In this document: positions 1-7,362 of the stretch, piece by piece
Layout: each line of letters begins with the position of its first letter
How positions within the stretch are numbered: the first letter of the stretch is position 1
DNA from: Rhodobacterales bacterium LSUCC0031
Lineage (GTDB): Bacteria > Pseudomonadota > Alphaproteobacteria > Rhodobacterales > Rhodobacteraceae
Length of the DNA: 64,000 nt
Reading direction: 5' to 3'
NCBI GenBank assembly: GCA_015689735.1
Contig: WVSP01000003.1
Coordinates: 1-64,000, forward strand
Translations under genes and position numbers: made by a program
The notes under the pieces: model-generated
Databases searched by the model: none
What the model saw: the letters and a program-made list of their open reading frames with translations, nothing else
What the model was told of the DNA's origin: nothing

Positions 1-147
1 CGGCAGGAAGCTCGTCACGATATCGCGCATCACACCCTTGGGGATCACCGCGTAGCTTTCGGTGAACACGGCGCGGTCGGTCATGACCTGGGTCTGCGGC
101 GGATGCCCGCCAAGCGGTGTGGCATAGGTCATGTCTGGCTGGGTCAT
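1..147 (-). CDS. (S)-ureidoglycine aminohydrolase, N-terminal fragment
   Basis: This gene runs off the left edge; 49 N-terminal residues are visible. They include TDRAVFTESYAVIPKGVMRD, which resembles the start of the cupin enzymes annotated as bifunctional allantoicase/(S)-ureidoglycine aminohydrolase. That family releases ammonia from ureidoglycine in allantoin degradation. The ATG overlaps the stop of the puuE-uraD gene by 4 bases (ATGA), so the two are translationally coupled and fit one pathway. The cupin metal ligands lie outside the window, so the assignment rests on the N-terminus and context. Confidence 0.75.
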   Translation of the reverse strand, partial: MTQPDMTYATPLGGHPPQTQVMTDRAVFTESYAVIPKGVMRDIVTSFLP

Positions 148-1565
148 GCGGGCAAAAGATCCAAGAGGCGGTGAAGCGCGATACGCTCCACCTGATGACA
201 GGCCTCGGCAAATTCCGTGTCACGCTCGTTGCAAAGCCGCGCGTGAAAGGCACTTTGGATGCCCGCCTTGTCATGGTCGCGCACCGCGATGATGAAAGGA
301 AAGCCAAAGCGCGCGACATAGCGGGCGTTAAGGTCGGCAAAGGCGGCGCGTTCTGCATCGGTAAGCGCATTAAGCCCGGCACTGGCCTGCTCGGCGGTCG
401 AAGCCGGCGTTAGGCGGCGCGCGGCGGCCAGCTTTCCTGCCAGATCGGGATGCGCAGTCAGAACGCCCAGCCGCGCAGCCTCATACGCCATGCGAAAGGC
501 TCGGGTCAGTGCAGCATGCAAGCCATGCGCGGTATCATTGGCCGGACCAATCCCTGCATCCCAAGCCTGTTCTGCAATCCAAGCAGAATGCTCGAAAATG
601 CCGCCGAACTGCGCGACGAAATCCACGCGTGACATCTGCGAGGGGATCAAATCGGCGCGGCTAGGGGGATGTGTCTTGGCCCAATGTTCCGCGATATCGA
701 TGCGACGCGCGACCCAGACCCCATCAAAGCCCTCGATATAATCGAGGAACCGGCGCAAGGCCGCGATCCGCCCCGGCCGCCCGATCAAGCGGCAATGCAA
801 GCCCACCGACATCATCTTGGGCGCGCCGCGAAAGCCCTCATCGTAGAGCGTGTCGAACGTATCGCGCAGATAGTCTTCGAATTGTTGGCCTGCGTTAAAC
901 CCCTGTGGCGTGGCAAAGCGCATGTCATTGGCATCGAGCGTATAGGGGATCACCAACTGCGGGCGCGCGCCGATCTGCACCCAGTAGGGCAGATCATCGG
1001 CATAGCTGTCGGAGACATAATCAAAGTCTCCATCTTCGGCGATCAGGCGCAGCGTGTTCTCCGAACAGCGCCCGGTGTACCACCCGCGCGGCGGACTGCC
1101 CGTCACGGCGGCATGCAGGCGTTTGGCGGCAGCGATCTGTGCGCGCTCTTCGGCCTCGGGGATGTCCTTGTGTTCAATCCATTTCAGCCCGTGCGAAGCG
1201 ATCTCCCACCCGGCCTCCTGCATCGCTGCAACTTGGTCAGGGCTGCGGGCAAGGGCTGTGGCCACACCATAGACGGTGACGGGAAGTCCACGTTCGGTGA
1301 ACAGCCGATGCAGGCGCCAGAAACCCGCCCGCGCGCCATACTCGTAGATTGACTCCATGTTCCAATGCCGCTGGCCTGGCCAAGCGGCCGCGCCCACAAT
1401 CTCAGACAAGAAGGCTTCCGAGGCGGGATCACCATGAAGGGTGCAACTCTCGCCGCCCTCTTCATAGTTCACCACGAATTGCACCGCGATGCATGCGCCA
1501 TCTGGCCATTCGGCTGAAGGTGGCTGAGCGCCATAACCGCGAAGGTCGCGTGGATAGGGTGCCAA
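144..1565 (-). CDS. puuE: Allantoinase PuuE fused to OHCU decarboxylase UraD
   Basis: A 473-residue two-domain protein. Residues about 1-300 match the polysaccharide-deacetylase-like (NodB fold) allantoinase PuuE, which opens the hydantoin ring of allantoin. Residues about 304-473 match UraD, which decarboxylates OHCU to S-allantoin: they contain MSRVDF, EHSAWIAEQAW near residue 325, HPDLAGK, and the family-typical FGFPFIIAVRDHD stretch. The two consecutive steps are thus on one chain. The start is taken as TTG at 1565, because a GGAGG lies 8 bases upstream and APYPRDLRGYG is close to the usual PuuE N-terminus. It is divergent from uraH and coupled to the aminohydrolase downstream. Confidence 0.93.
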   Translation of the reverse strand: MAPYPRDLRGYGAQPPSAEWPDGACIAVQFVVNYEEGGESCTLHGDPASEAFLSEIVGAAAWPGQRHWNMESIYEYGARAGFWRLHRLFTERGLPVTVYGVATALARSPDQVAAMQEAGWEIASHGLKWIEHKDIPEAEERAQIAAAKRLHAAVTGSPPRGWYTGRCSENTLRLIAEDGDFDYVSDSYADDLPYWVQIGARPQLVIPYTLDANDMRFATPQGFNAGQQFEDYLRDTFDTLYDEGFRGAPKMMSVGLHCRLIGRPGRIAALRRFLDYIEGFDGVWVARRIDIAEHWAKTHPPSRADLIPSQMSRVDFVAQFGGIFEHSAWIAEQAWDAGIGPANDTAHGLHAALTRAFRMAYEAARLGVLTAHPDLAGKLAAARRLTPASTAEQASAGLNALTDAERAAFADLNARYVARFGFPFIIAVRDHDKAGIQSAFHARLCNERDTEFAEACHQVERIALHRLLDLLPA

Positions 1566-1590
1566 AGGTGATCCTCCGCAAAATCACCTT
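1565..1590 (-). promoter_or_regulatory. Leader hairpin enclosing the puuE ribosome-binding site
   Basis: AAGGTGAT (1565-1572) and ATCACCTT (1583-1590) are perfect 8-base inverted arms around a 10-base spacer. Read on the minus strand, the spacer contains the GGAGG Shine-Dalgarno and the 3' arm runs into the TTG start of puuE-uraD. A hairpin here would expose or block the ribosome site. The structure is plain in the sequence; any regulatory role is inference. Confidence 0.4.
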
Positions 1591-1617
1591 ATCGGTAAAC
1601 GATGCTTAATTTTTGGT

Positions 1618-1638
1618 CTTTCAAAGGATTTTTGAAAG
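1618..1638. promoter_or_regulatory. Inverted repeat in the divergent puuE/uraH promoter region
   Basis: CTTTCAAA, five bases (GGATT), TTTGAAAG: perfect 8-base arms in 21 bases, between the divergent puuE-uraD and uraH genes. The size and symmetry suit a dimeric transcription factor. No family consensus was recognised. Confidence 0.35.
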
Positions 1639-1708
1639 TGTTTCGCGAACTCCGCGCTTTTGCCCCCCCTGCCCCTACGGCACAGAGACGCCAAGCGAGG
1701 AGAGTGTT

Positions 1709-2053
1709 ATGAGCGGCTATCTGACAACCCATGTTCTCGACACGGCGCGCGGCCTGCCTGCGGCGGGCCTGAAAATCACGCTATATCGCGTGACTGGCCA
1801 CGACCGCGAAGCGCTGGTGCAAATGGTCACAAATGCAGATGGGCGCACCAACAGTCCGATCTTGCCCGCCGAAGAATTTGCAATCGGCACATACGAGCTG
1901 GTCTTTGAAGCGGGTGCGTATCTGCGTGGAATGGGCCTATCGGATGGGTTTCTCGATATCGTGCCGCTGCACTTCAAAATGACCGAAGCCGCACATTACC
2001 ATGTGCCGCTGCTCTTGTCGCCCTTTGGCTATTCTACCTATCGCGGCAGCTAG
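1709..2053 (+). CDS. uraH: 5-hydroxyisourate hydrolase (transthyretin-like)
   Basis: A 114-residue protein that hydrolyses 5-hydroxyisourate, the product of urate oxidation, to OHCU, the substrate of the UraD domain encoded next door. It shows the family landmarks: THVLDTARGLPA at the N-terminus with an active-site His near residue 8, NADGRT with an Arg near 46, and the C-terminal YRGS tetrapeptide that marks the hydrolase rather than transthyretin. The ATG at 1709 follows a GAGGAGAG ribosome site at a good distance. Longer upstream readings have no conserved residues. It is divergent from puuE-uraD and convergent with the LysR gene, whose stop is 3 bases away. Confidence 0.95.
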   Translation: MSGYLTTHVLDTARGLPAAGLKITLYRVTGHDREALVQMVTNADGRTNSPILPAEEFAIGTYELVFEAGAYLRGMGLSDGFLDIVPLHFKMTEAAHYHVPLLLSPFGYSTYRGS

Positions 2054-2055
2054 CG

Positions 2056-2976
2056 CTAAAGCTCTAGCTGGCTGTTGCGCAGTGTGGTCTTGATGCGTTC
2101 GACCATGAAATCGATGAAAAGGCGCGCCTTGGGGTCTTGGTTGCGCTTGTGCTGGTAGAGAACGGCCAACTGCGCTTGCGGCGGTGGCGTGCTGTGACAG
2201 ACAGGAACCAACCGCCCCGAGGCGAGATGTGCGGCCACATCGAAAACGGGCTTGTTCACAATGCCCCGCCCATCGAGCGCCCATTGCGTCAGCACATCGC
2301 CATCATCGCAACTCACCGCGCCCGACACCGCAAAAGATTGGGGCCCGTCAGATGTTTGCAGCATCCAGCGAAACTCGGTCGAGCCGGGAAACCGCAGCAA
2401 CAGACATTCGTGCTGTTCATCGATCAGGTCGAACCCCGTATGTGGCATGCCGCGCCTTGCCAGATATTCAGGTGCGGCACATAAAACACGGGGACATTCA
2501 GCAATCACGCGAATGCGATGGCCGGAATCGGGCGGATTGCCCAAGACAAAGGCAAGATTGAGCCCCTCAGCGGTGAGGTCGATCTTGCGATCTGACAGGC
2601 GAAGGCGAATATGAATATCTGGGTAATCGGCCTGAAAAGCCGCGATATGGGGCGCGATCAGGCGACGCCCAACGCCAAGGGGGGCCGCCACGAAAAGCGA
2701 TCCGCGCGGCTTGCGGGTGATTTCGTGAACGGCGGCCTCGGCCTCGTCGACGGCATCCAAGATCGCCACCGCCTTGTCGTAAAAAATGCGCCCCTGCTCG
2801 GTCGGTTGGATCGACCGTGTGGTGCGGGTGAACAATCGCACACCCAGATGTTTTTCCAACTCGCCAATCCGGCTTGAGGCGACAGCCGCCGACACGCGTA
2901 AATCGCGGGCAGCTGCCGACATGTTCTCAAGCTCGAAGACCCGCACGAACATACGGATATTGTTGATATTGTTCAC
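2056..2976 (-). CDS. LysR-family regulator of purine catabolism
   Basis: A LysR-type transcription factor with an N-terminal winged helix-turn-helix (residues about 1-60, NNIRMFVRVFELEN then SAAVASSRIGELEKHLG) and a C-terminal effector-binding domain. GTG at 2976 is preferred because it gives 306 residues, the usual family length, and leaves the probable operator at 3012-3028 outside the coding sequence. An ATG at 3048 would extend the protein through that operator. It is divergent from puuD and sits between uraH and puuD, so control of urate degradation is the natural inference. The effector is unknown. Confidence 0.85.
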   Translation of the reverse strand: MNNINNIRMFVRVFELENMSAAARDLRVSAAVASSRIGELEKHLGVRLFTRTTRSIQPTEQGRIFYDKAVAILDAVDEAEAAVHEITRKPRGSLFVAAPLGVGRRLIAPHIAAFQADYPDIHIRLRLSDRKIDLTAEGLNLAFVLGNPPDSGHRIRVIAECPRVLCAAPEYLARRGMPHTGFDLIDEQHECLLLRFPGSTEFRWMLQTSDGPQSFAVSGAVSCDDGDVLTQWALDGRGIVNKPVFDVAAHLASGRLVPVCHSTPPPQAQLAVLYQHKRNQDPKARLFIDFMVERIKTTLRNSQLEL

Positions 2977-3011
2977 GGTATCACTTTCGCAGAAATTTTG
3001 AAGGTCATGTA

Positions 3012-3028
3012 GATAATCAGAAATTATC
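3012..3028. promoter_or_regulatory. Probable LysR-type operator between lysR and puuD
   Basis: GATAAT-CAGAA-ATTATC is an inverted repeat with perfect 6-base arms. It contains the T-N11-A pattern typical of LysR-family binding sites and lies in the short divergent region between the regulator and puuD. Binding is inferred from position and symmetry. Confidence 0.45.
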
Positions 3029-3085
3029 ACGGAAACATCTTTGCGCATAGTCTGCCGCATACGCCCAACCGCGAGGAGCTGCGCC

Positions 3086-4357
3086 GTGTATGATCTTGCC
3101 ATTATGACCGATTGGATCGCATTCGCCGTGCGATGGTTGCATGTGATCACCGCGATGGCGTGGATCGGGTCGAGCTTTTATTTCATCGCGCTGGATCTAG
3201 GGCTGCGCAAAGCACCCGACCTGCCCGTCGGCGCCCATGGCGAAGAATGGCAGGTGCATGGAGGCGGCTTTTACCACATCCGCAAATATCTGGTGGCACC
3301 CGAGGCGATGCCGGCGCATCTGACCTGGTTCAAATGGGAAAGCTACACCACGTGGCTGTCAGGCGCGGCGCTTTTGGCGTTGGTCTATTGGGCCGGTGCG
3401 GAGATGTATTTGATCGATTTCGACAAGGTCGATTTGAGCGTCGGCCAAGCGATCGCCATTTCGACAGGCTCACTTGCCGTGGGCTGGGTTTTTTACGACC
3501 AGCTTTGCAAAAGTGCGCTGGGTCATCGGCCCACGCTGCTGATGCTGATATTGTTCGTGATCCTTGTCGTAATGGCATGGGGCTATGATCAGGTCTTCAC
3601 CGGTCGAGCAGCTATGCTGCATTTGGGGGCGTTCACCGCCACGATCATGACGGCGAATGTGTTCCTGATCATCATGCCCAACCAGCGCATCGTGGTGCGC
3701 GATCTGCAACAGGGGCGCGTGCCTCATCCGAAATACGGCAAGATTGCCAAACTGCGCTCGACGCATAACAACTACCTGACCTTGCCGGTCGTCTTCTTGA
3801 TGTTGTCGAACCACTACCCCTTGGCCTTTGGCACCGAGAATGCATGGCTGATCGCAAGCCTCGTCTTCTTGATGGGTGTGTTGATCCGGCATTATTTTAA
3901 TACCCGCCACGCGCGCGCGGGCAATCCGCATTGGACATGGGGCCTAACAGCGGTGATCTTTATCGGGATCATGTGGTTGTCGACGGCGCCCATGAACCGC
4001 GACATCGACTGGGAGGCCGAGGCCGAGGCCGAGGCCACCATCCCCGCGCATCTGCTGCCAATCGTGCAATCCCAAGGCTTTGAGGAAGTGGCAGGGATTG
4101 TCATTGGGCGCTGTTCCATGTGCCACAACGCCGAACCGGTTTGGTCCGGGATCAACTGGCCCCCGCGCGGTGTGCGCCTCGATACCCAGGCCGAGATTGC
4201 CCGCTATGCGCGGGCAATCTACCTGCAAGCTGGCGCAAGCCATGCCATGCCGCCCGGTAACGTGACGGCCATGACAGCCAGTGAACGCATGGCGATTGCC
4301 GCATGGTACAGGAACGCAGGTAACGCGCAGCGCATCGAAAGCGTGGCAAGCAGGTGA
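3086..4357 (+). CDS. puuD: Membrane urate oxidase PuuD with cytochrome c domain
   Basis: A 423-residue integral membrane urate hydroxylase. The N-terminal ~300 residues carry roughly eight hydrophobic segments, beginning AFAVRWLHVITAMAWIG. A linker rich in Glu-Ala leads to a C-terminal cytochrome c domain with the haem motif CSMCH near residue 343. Members oxidise urate to 5-hydroxyisourate and pass electrons to the respiratory chain. GTG at 3086 is chosen because GAGGAG sits about 7 bases upstream and VYDLAIM resembles the family start; ATG at 3104 is the alternative. It should not be confused with the unrelated gamma-glutamyl-GABA hydrolase also called PuuD. Confidence 0.93.
   Translation: MYDLAIMTDWIAFAVRWLHVITAMAWIGSSFYFIALDLGLRKAPDLPVGAHGEEWQVHGGGFYHIRKYLVAPEAMPAHLTWFKWESYTTWLSGAALLALVYWAGAEMYLIDFDKVDLSVGQAIAISTGSLAVGWVFYDQLCKSALGHRPTLLMLILFVILVVMAWGYDQVFTGRAAMLHLGAFTATIMTANVFLIIMPNQRIVVRDLQQGRVPHPKYGKIAKLRSTHNNYLTLPVVFLMLSNHYPLAFGTENAWLIASLVFLMGVLIRHYFNTRHARAGNPHWTWGLTAVIFIGIMWLSTAPMNRDIDWEAEAEAEATIPAHLLPIVQSQGFEEVAGIVIGRCSMCHNAEPVWSGINWPPRGVRLDTQAEIARYARAIYLQAGASHAMPPGNVTAMTASERMAIAAWYRNAGNAQRIESVASR
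4013..4036 (+). repeat. Four tandem GAGGCC hexamers inside puuD
   Basis: Four perfect GAGGCC units encode alternating Glu-Ala in the linker between the membrane and cytochrome c domains of PuuD. Gain or loss of a unit would stay in frame and change linker length by two residues. Confidence 0.8.
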
Positions 4358-4512
4358 TCGGAGTACTGGAAAGGTCGATCATCAATCGAATGCGCGCGTA
4401 GCGGCACTTGGGCGCAATATGCGGGTCGCTGGCCTTTGTTTGCGTCAGCGACTAGAAAGGCGGCGCAAGCCCATCATCGGCATCCTTCCACCGCTCTTGC
4501 AATGGCCCGGAT

Positions 4513-4995
4513 ATGAAATCGATCGCGCTTGATGCCATAGACCTCAAGATCCTGCACGCCTTGCAGGAGAATGGGCCGCTCAGCAAGGCACAGTTGGCCG
4601 CGCATGTCGGCCTGTCGGCAACCCCGTGCTGGGCGCGGCTGACACGGTTGAAGGCGGCTGGGCTGATCCAGGGGTTCCACGCCGATCTGGCACTGTCACG
4701 GATCGCAACATTCGCCAAGGTCGTGGTCACGGTGTCGCTCAAGTCCCACCGTAAAGCCGACTTCGCGCGCTTTGAACATTTCGTTCAGACCTGCCCGGAT
4801 ATCGTAGATTGTGTCTCGACGGGTGGGGGCATGGATTACGTGATGACTGTCATCTCCCCCAATCTCGCCACATTCCAGTCATTGATGGAAGAGATGCTGG
4901 ACGCCGAACTCGGCATTGACCGCTACATGACCTATATCGTGACCCGTCAGATCAAGACATCACGCCCCAAACTTGCGCGCCTTTTTGCACAATAA
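4513..4995 (+). CDS. Lrp/AsnC-family transcriptional regulator
   Basis: A 160-residue regulator with an N-terminal helix-turn-helix (LDAIDLKILHALQENGPLS, then GLSATPCWARLTRLKAAGLI) and a C-terminal RAM-type ligand domain (VDCVSTGGGMDYVMTV). Members bind amino acids or related small molecules and often control a neighbouring gene. Here the next gene in the same direction is a DmdA-like aminomethyltransferase, 183 bases downstream, and a palindrome lies between them. No strong Shine-Dalgarno precedes the ATG. The ligand cannot be told from the sequence. Confidence 0.9.
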   Translation: MKSIALDAIDLKILHALQENGPLSKAQLAAHVGLSATPCWARLTRLKAAGLIQGFHADLALSRIATFAKVVVTVSLKSHRKADFARFEHFVQTCPDIVDCVSTGGGMDYVMTVISPNLATFQSLMEEMLDAELGIDRYMTYIVTRQIKTSRPKLARLFAQ

Positions 4996-5084
4996 CAGGC
5001 CAAGGCAGGGTTTTTCGGGCTGGATAGTCCGAACAGACCAAGACCCCAAAAATATTTAGCCCAACTAGCCTTTTGTCAGACTGT

Positions 5085-5097
5085 CTTTGGTCCAAAG
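5085..5097. promoter_or_regulatory. Palindrome upstream of the DmdA-like gene
   Basis: CTTTGG-T-CCAAAG is a perfect 13-base odd palindrome, 81 bases before the downstream ATG and next to an AsnC-family gene. It could be the regulator's operator. This is positional inference; Lrp-type sites are degenerate. Confidence 0.3.
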
Positions 5098-5178
5098 GGG
5101 CGACCATTTTCGCTTAATTCATCGGCCATATCGTCAACGGCGCAATGCCTCAGGGCGCGCGCGCAAGCGGGGGAAAAG

Positions 5179-6321
5179 ATGACACAGGCTGCACATTTCG
5201 GGTTCGGGACACAGATCCGCAAATCCCCCTATTTTGATGCGACCGTGCGTTGGGGGGCGACGGGCTTTTCGGTGTATAATCACATGTATATCCCGCGCGA
5301 TTTCGGCAATCCCGAGCAGAATTTCTGGAACCTCGTAAATGACGCGATCTTGTGCGATGTCGCAGTCGAGCGGCAGGTCGAGATCACCGGGCCAGACGCG
5401 GCCAAGTTTGTGCAAACGCTCACCCCGCGGGACCTGTCCAAAATGGCCGTCGGACAGTGCAAATATATCCTGATTACCAATGCCGATGGCGGCATCTTGA
5501 ACGATCCGATCTTGCTCAGGCTAGCCGAGAACCACTTTTGGATCTCATTGGCAGACAGCGATATCTTGCTCTGGGCGCAAGGCGTTGCCGTGCATGCTGG
5601 CATGGATGTGTCCATCTGCGAACCCGATGTCTCGCCTCTGCAACTCCAGGGACCAAAATCCGGCGAGGTGATGCGCGCACTGTTCGGCGAGAGTATCCTG
5701 GACTTGAAATATTACTGGCTCCGCGAGGTGATGCTTGATGGCATTCCCCTCATCGTATCGCGGACCGGTTGGTCAAGCGAACTTGGCTATGAACTCTATT
5801 TGCGCGATGCGTCACATGGGGATGCGCTGTGGGAAAAGATCATGGCTGCGGGCCAGCCATTCGGCCTTCGGCCCGGCCACACCTCGTCGATCCGTCGGAT
5901 CGAAGGGGGTATGCTCTCTTATCATGCCGATGCCGATATCGGCACAAACCCGTTCGAGCTTGGGCTGGACCGCTTGGTTAACCTTGAGATTGAGGCCGAT
6001 TTCATCGGCAAAGCGGCTCTGCGCAAGATCAAAGAGCAAGGCGTGACGCGCAAACAGGTTGGCCTGGTGATCGATGGACCCGCCTTGCCGGGACCAAATA
6101 CCACCTTCTGGCCGATCACGAAGGATGGTGTGGTGGTCGGCAAAGTGACCTCTGCGATCTATTCGCCGCGTCTGAAGCAAAACATCGCGCTGGCGATGGT
6201 GGCGGTCGAGGCCGCGACGCTGGGTGATCGTGCTGAGGTGATCAGCAACACCGGCACCCATACCGCCACCCTCGTCGCGCGTCCTTTCTTTGACCCGCAA
6301 AAGAAGATTGCATCCTCCTAA
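5179..6321 (+). CDS. GcvT/DmdA-family folate-dependent aminomethyl- or demethyltransferase
   Basis: A 380-residue protein of the glycine-cleavage T-protein fold, which uses tetrahydrofolate as one-carbon acceptor. Several segments resemble DMSP demethylase DmdA more than GcvT: YNHMYIPRDF, DVAVERQVEI, GGILNDP (GcvT has GGIIDDL), SLADSDILLW, and DVSPLQLQGP. The later SRTGWSSELGYELYL and MLSYHADADIGTNPFELGL stretches, however, differ from what I recall of true DmdA. I therefore call it a DmdA paralogue whose substrate could be DMSP, glycine betaine, dimethylglycine or another N- or S-methyl compound. The ATG follows GGGGGAAAA. A partner AsnC regulator lies upstream. Confidence 0.8.
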   Translation: MTQAAHFGFGTQIRKSPYFDATVRWGATGFSVYNHMYIPRDFGNPEQNFWNLVNDAILCDVAVERQVEITGPDAAKFVQTLTPRDLSKMAVGQCKYILITNADGGILNDPILLRLAENHFWISLADSDILLWAQGVAVHAGMDVSICEPDVSPLQLQGPKSGEVMRALFGESILDLKYYWLREVMLDGIPLIVSRTGWSSELGYELYLRDASHGDALWEKIMAAGQPFGLRPGHTSSIRRIEGGMLSYHADADIGTNPFELGLDRLVNLEIEADFIGKAALRKIKEQGVTRKQVGLVIDGPALPGPNTTFWPITKDGVVVGKVTSAIYSPRLKQNIALAMVAVEAATLGDRAEVISNTGTHTATLVARPFFDPQKKIASS

Positions 6322-6599
6322 GCGACCCGACCGCAGCGGAAACGCAATCAAAACCGATCTTGCCACCGGCCTACACTGGCACCGTGTTAGCCCCAGCTTC
6401 GCGCGAGGAACCTAATCGGTGGAACACCTTACGAGCAATCGCACGGTGGCCCCTGACGCGCTTTGGGTCGCCACGACCGAGCATGCGGGGCCAATCACGA
6501 CATGATTCAGCATCGCCACCACATTCCGGCGGTCGCCGCCTTGGTGGAGCCGGCGCCTGACGTAATGGGCAACGCGCCGTGTCGCGTTGCGCTCACACC
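6322..6599. other. Spacer without a recognisable gene
   Basis: 278 bases between the convergent DmdA-like and SRAP genes. A minus-strand reading frame crosses it but has no start of its own and no recognised similarity. I see no tRNA, clear terminator or repeat. A decayed gene remains possible. Confidence 0.4.
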
Positions 6600-7265
6600 T
6601 CACATCTCGATCGCTTGAGTCAGCGCTTCGCCATCGGCGCGGTTGGAATTGACTTTTGGATCGACGCGCCAGCGTTGGTAATGGCCGCCAGCTGCGGGCC
6701 GCATCAGGGGGGCCGCCTTCTCGCCTGTTTCGCCCAGCCAGCGCGCCCAATCGGCGCGAGCAAGGACCACCGGCTCGCGGTGATGGGTGGCGGCCATCCA
6801 ATCGCTCGCACCCGTGGTCACGATTGCAAAACTTGCAAACCGCTCTGCGCCCTGCCCCCAATCCTGCCAGACGCCTGCAAAGACCAAGGGCGCACCATCG
6901 GCAGGCGTGAAATACCATGGGAGGCGGTTGCCCGCCTCATCTTTGGTCCATTCATAAAAGCCCGTCGCCGGAATCAGGCAGCGCCGCGCGCGCACCGCGG
7001 CGGCAAAGGCGGGCTTCTCGGCGATGGTTTCGGCGCGGGCATTGATCAACAGTGGCCCATCGGTGGGCGTCTTGTACCACCGCGGCACGAAGCCCCAGCG
7101 CATGGGACGAAAGCTGCGCCGCTCCTGCCCCGCCGTCACCACGCCCAGGCTTTGGGTGGGGCAAATATTGTAGCGCGGCACAGGCGGGAGATCATTGGCA
7201 GGCGCCGCATCGAAGAGCCGCGCCATCGCGTCATTGGGGTGGGTCATGGTCATGCGGCCGCACAT
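6600..7265 (-). CDS. SRAP-family abasic-site processing protein (YedK/HMCES-like)
   Basis: A 221-residue SOS-response-associated protein. The family crosslinks to abasic sites in single-stranded DNA through a Cys that becomes residue 1 after Met removal. The start is therefore fixed at 7265, giving MCGR; upstream Met codons would bury the Cys. Other landmarks are YNICPTQ, INARAET, the CLIPATGFYEW motif with the catalytic Glu, and ATHHREPVVL with the conserved His. It stands alone between genes on both sides, with no LexA-type box noticed upstream. Confidence 0.93.
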   Translation of the reverse strand: MCGRMTMTHPNDAMARLFDAAPANDLPPVPRYNICPTQSLGVVTAGQERRSFRPMRWGFVPRWYKTPTDGPLLINARAETIAEKPAFAAAVRARRCLIPATGFYEWTKDEAGNRLPWYFTPADGAPLVFAGVWQDWGQGAERFASFAIVTTGASDWMAATHHREPVVLARADWARWLGETGEKAAPLMRPAAGGHYQRWRVDPKVNSNRADGEALTQAIEM

Positions 7266-7362
7266 GGGCGCAAGCATAGCGGGTAGCCCTGCACACCGAA
7301 AGCCCGAGACGCAAAAACCGGCGCGCATGGCGGCGCGCCGGCTTTCATGGCGTCAGACAGGC

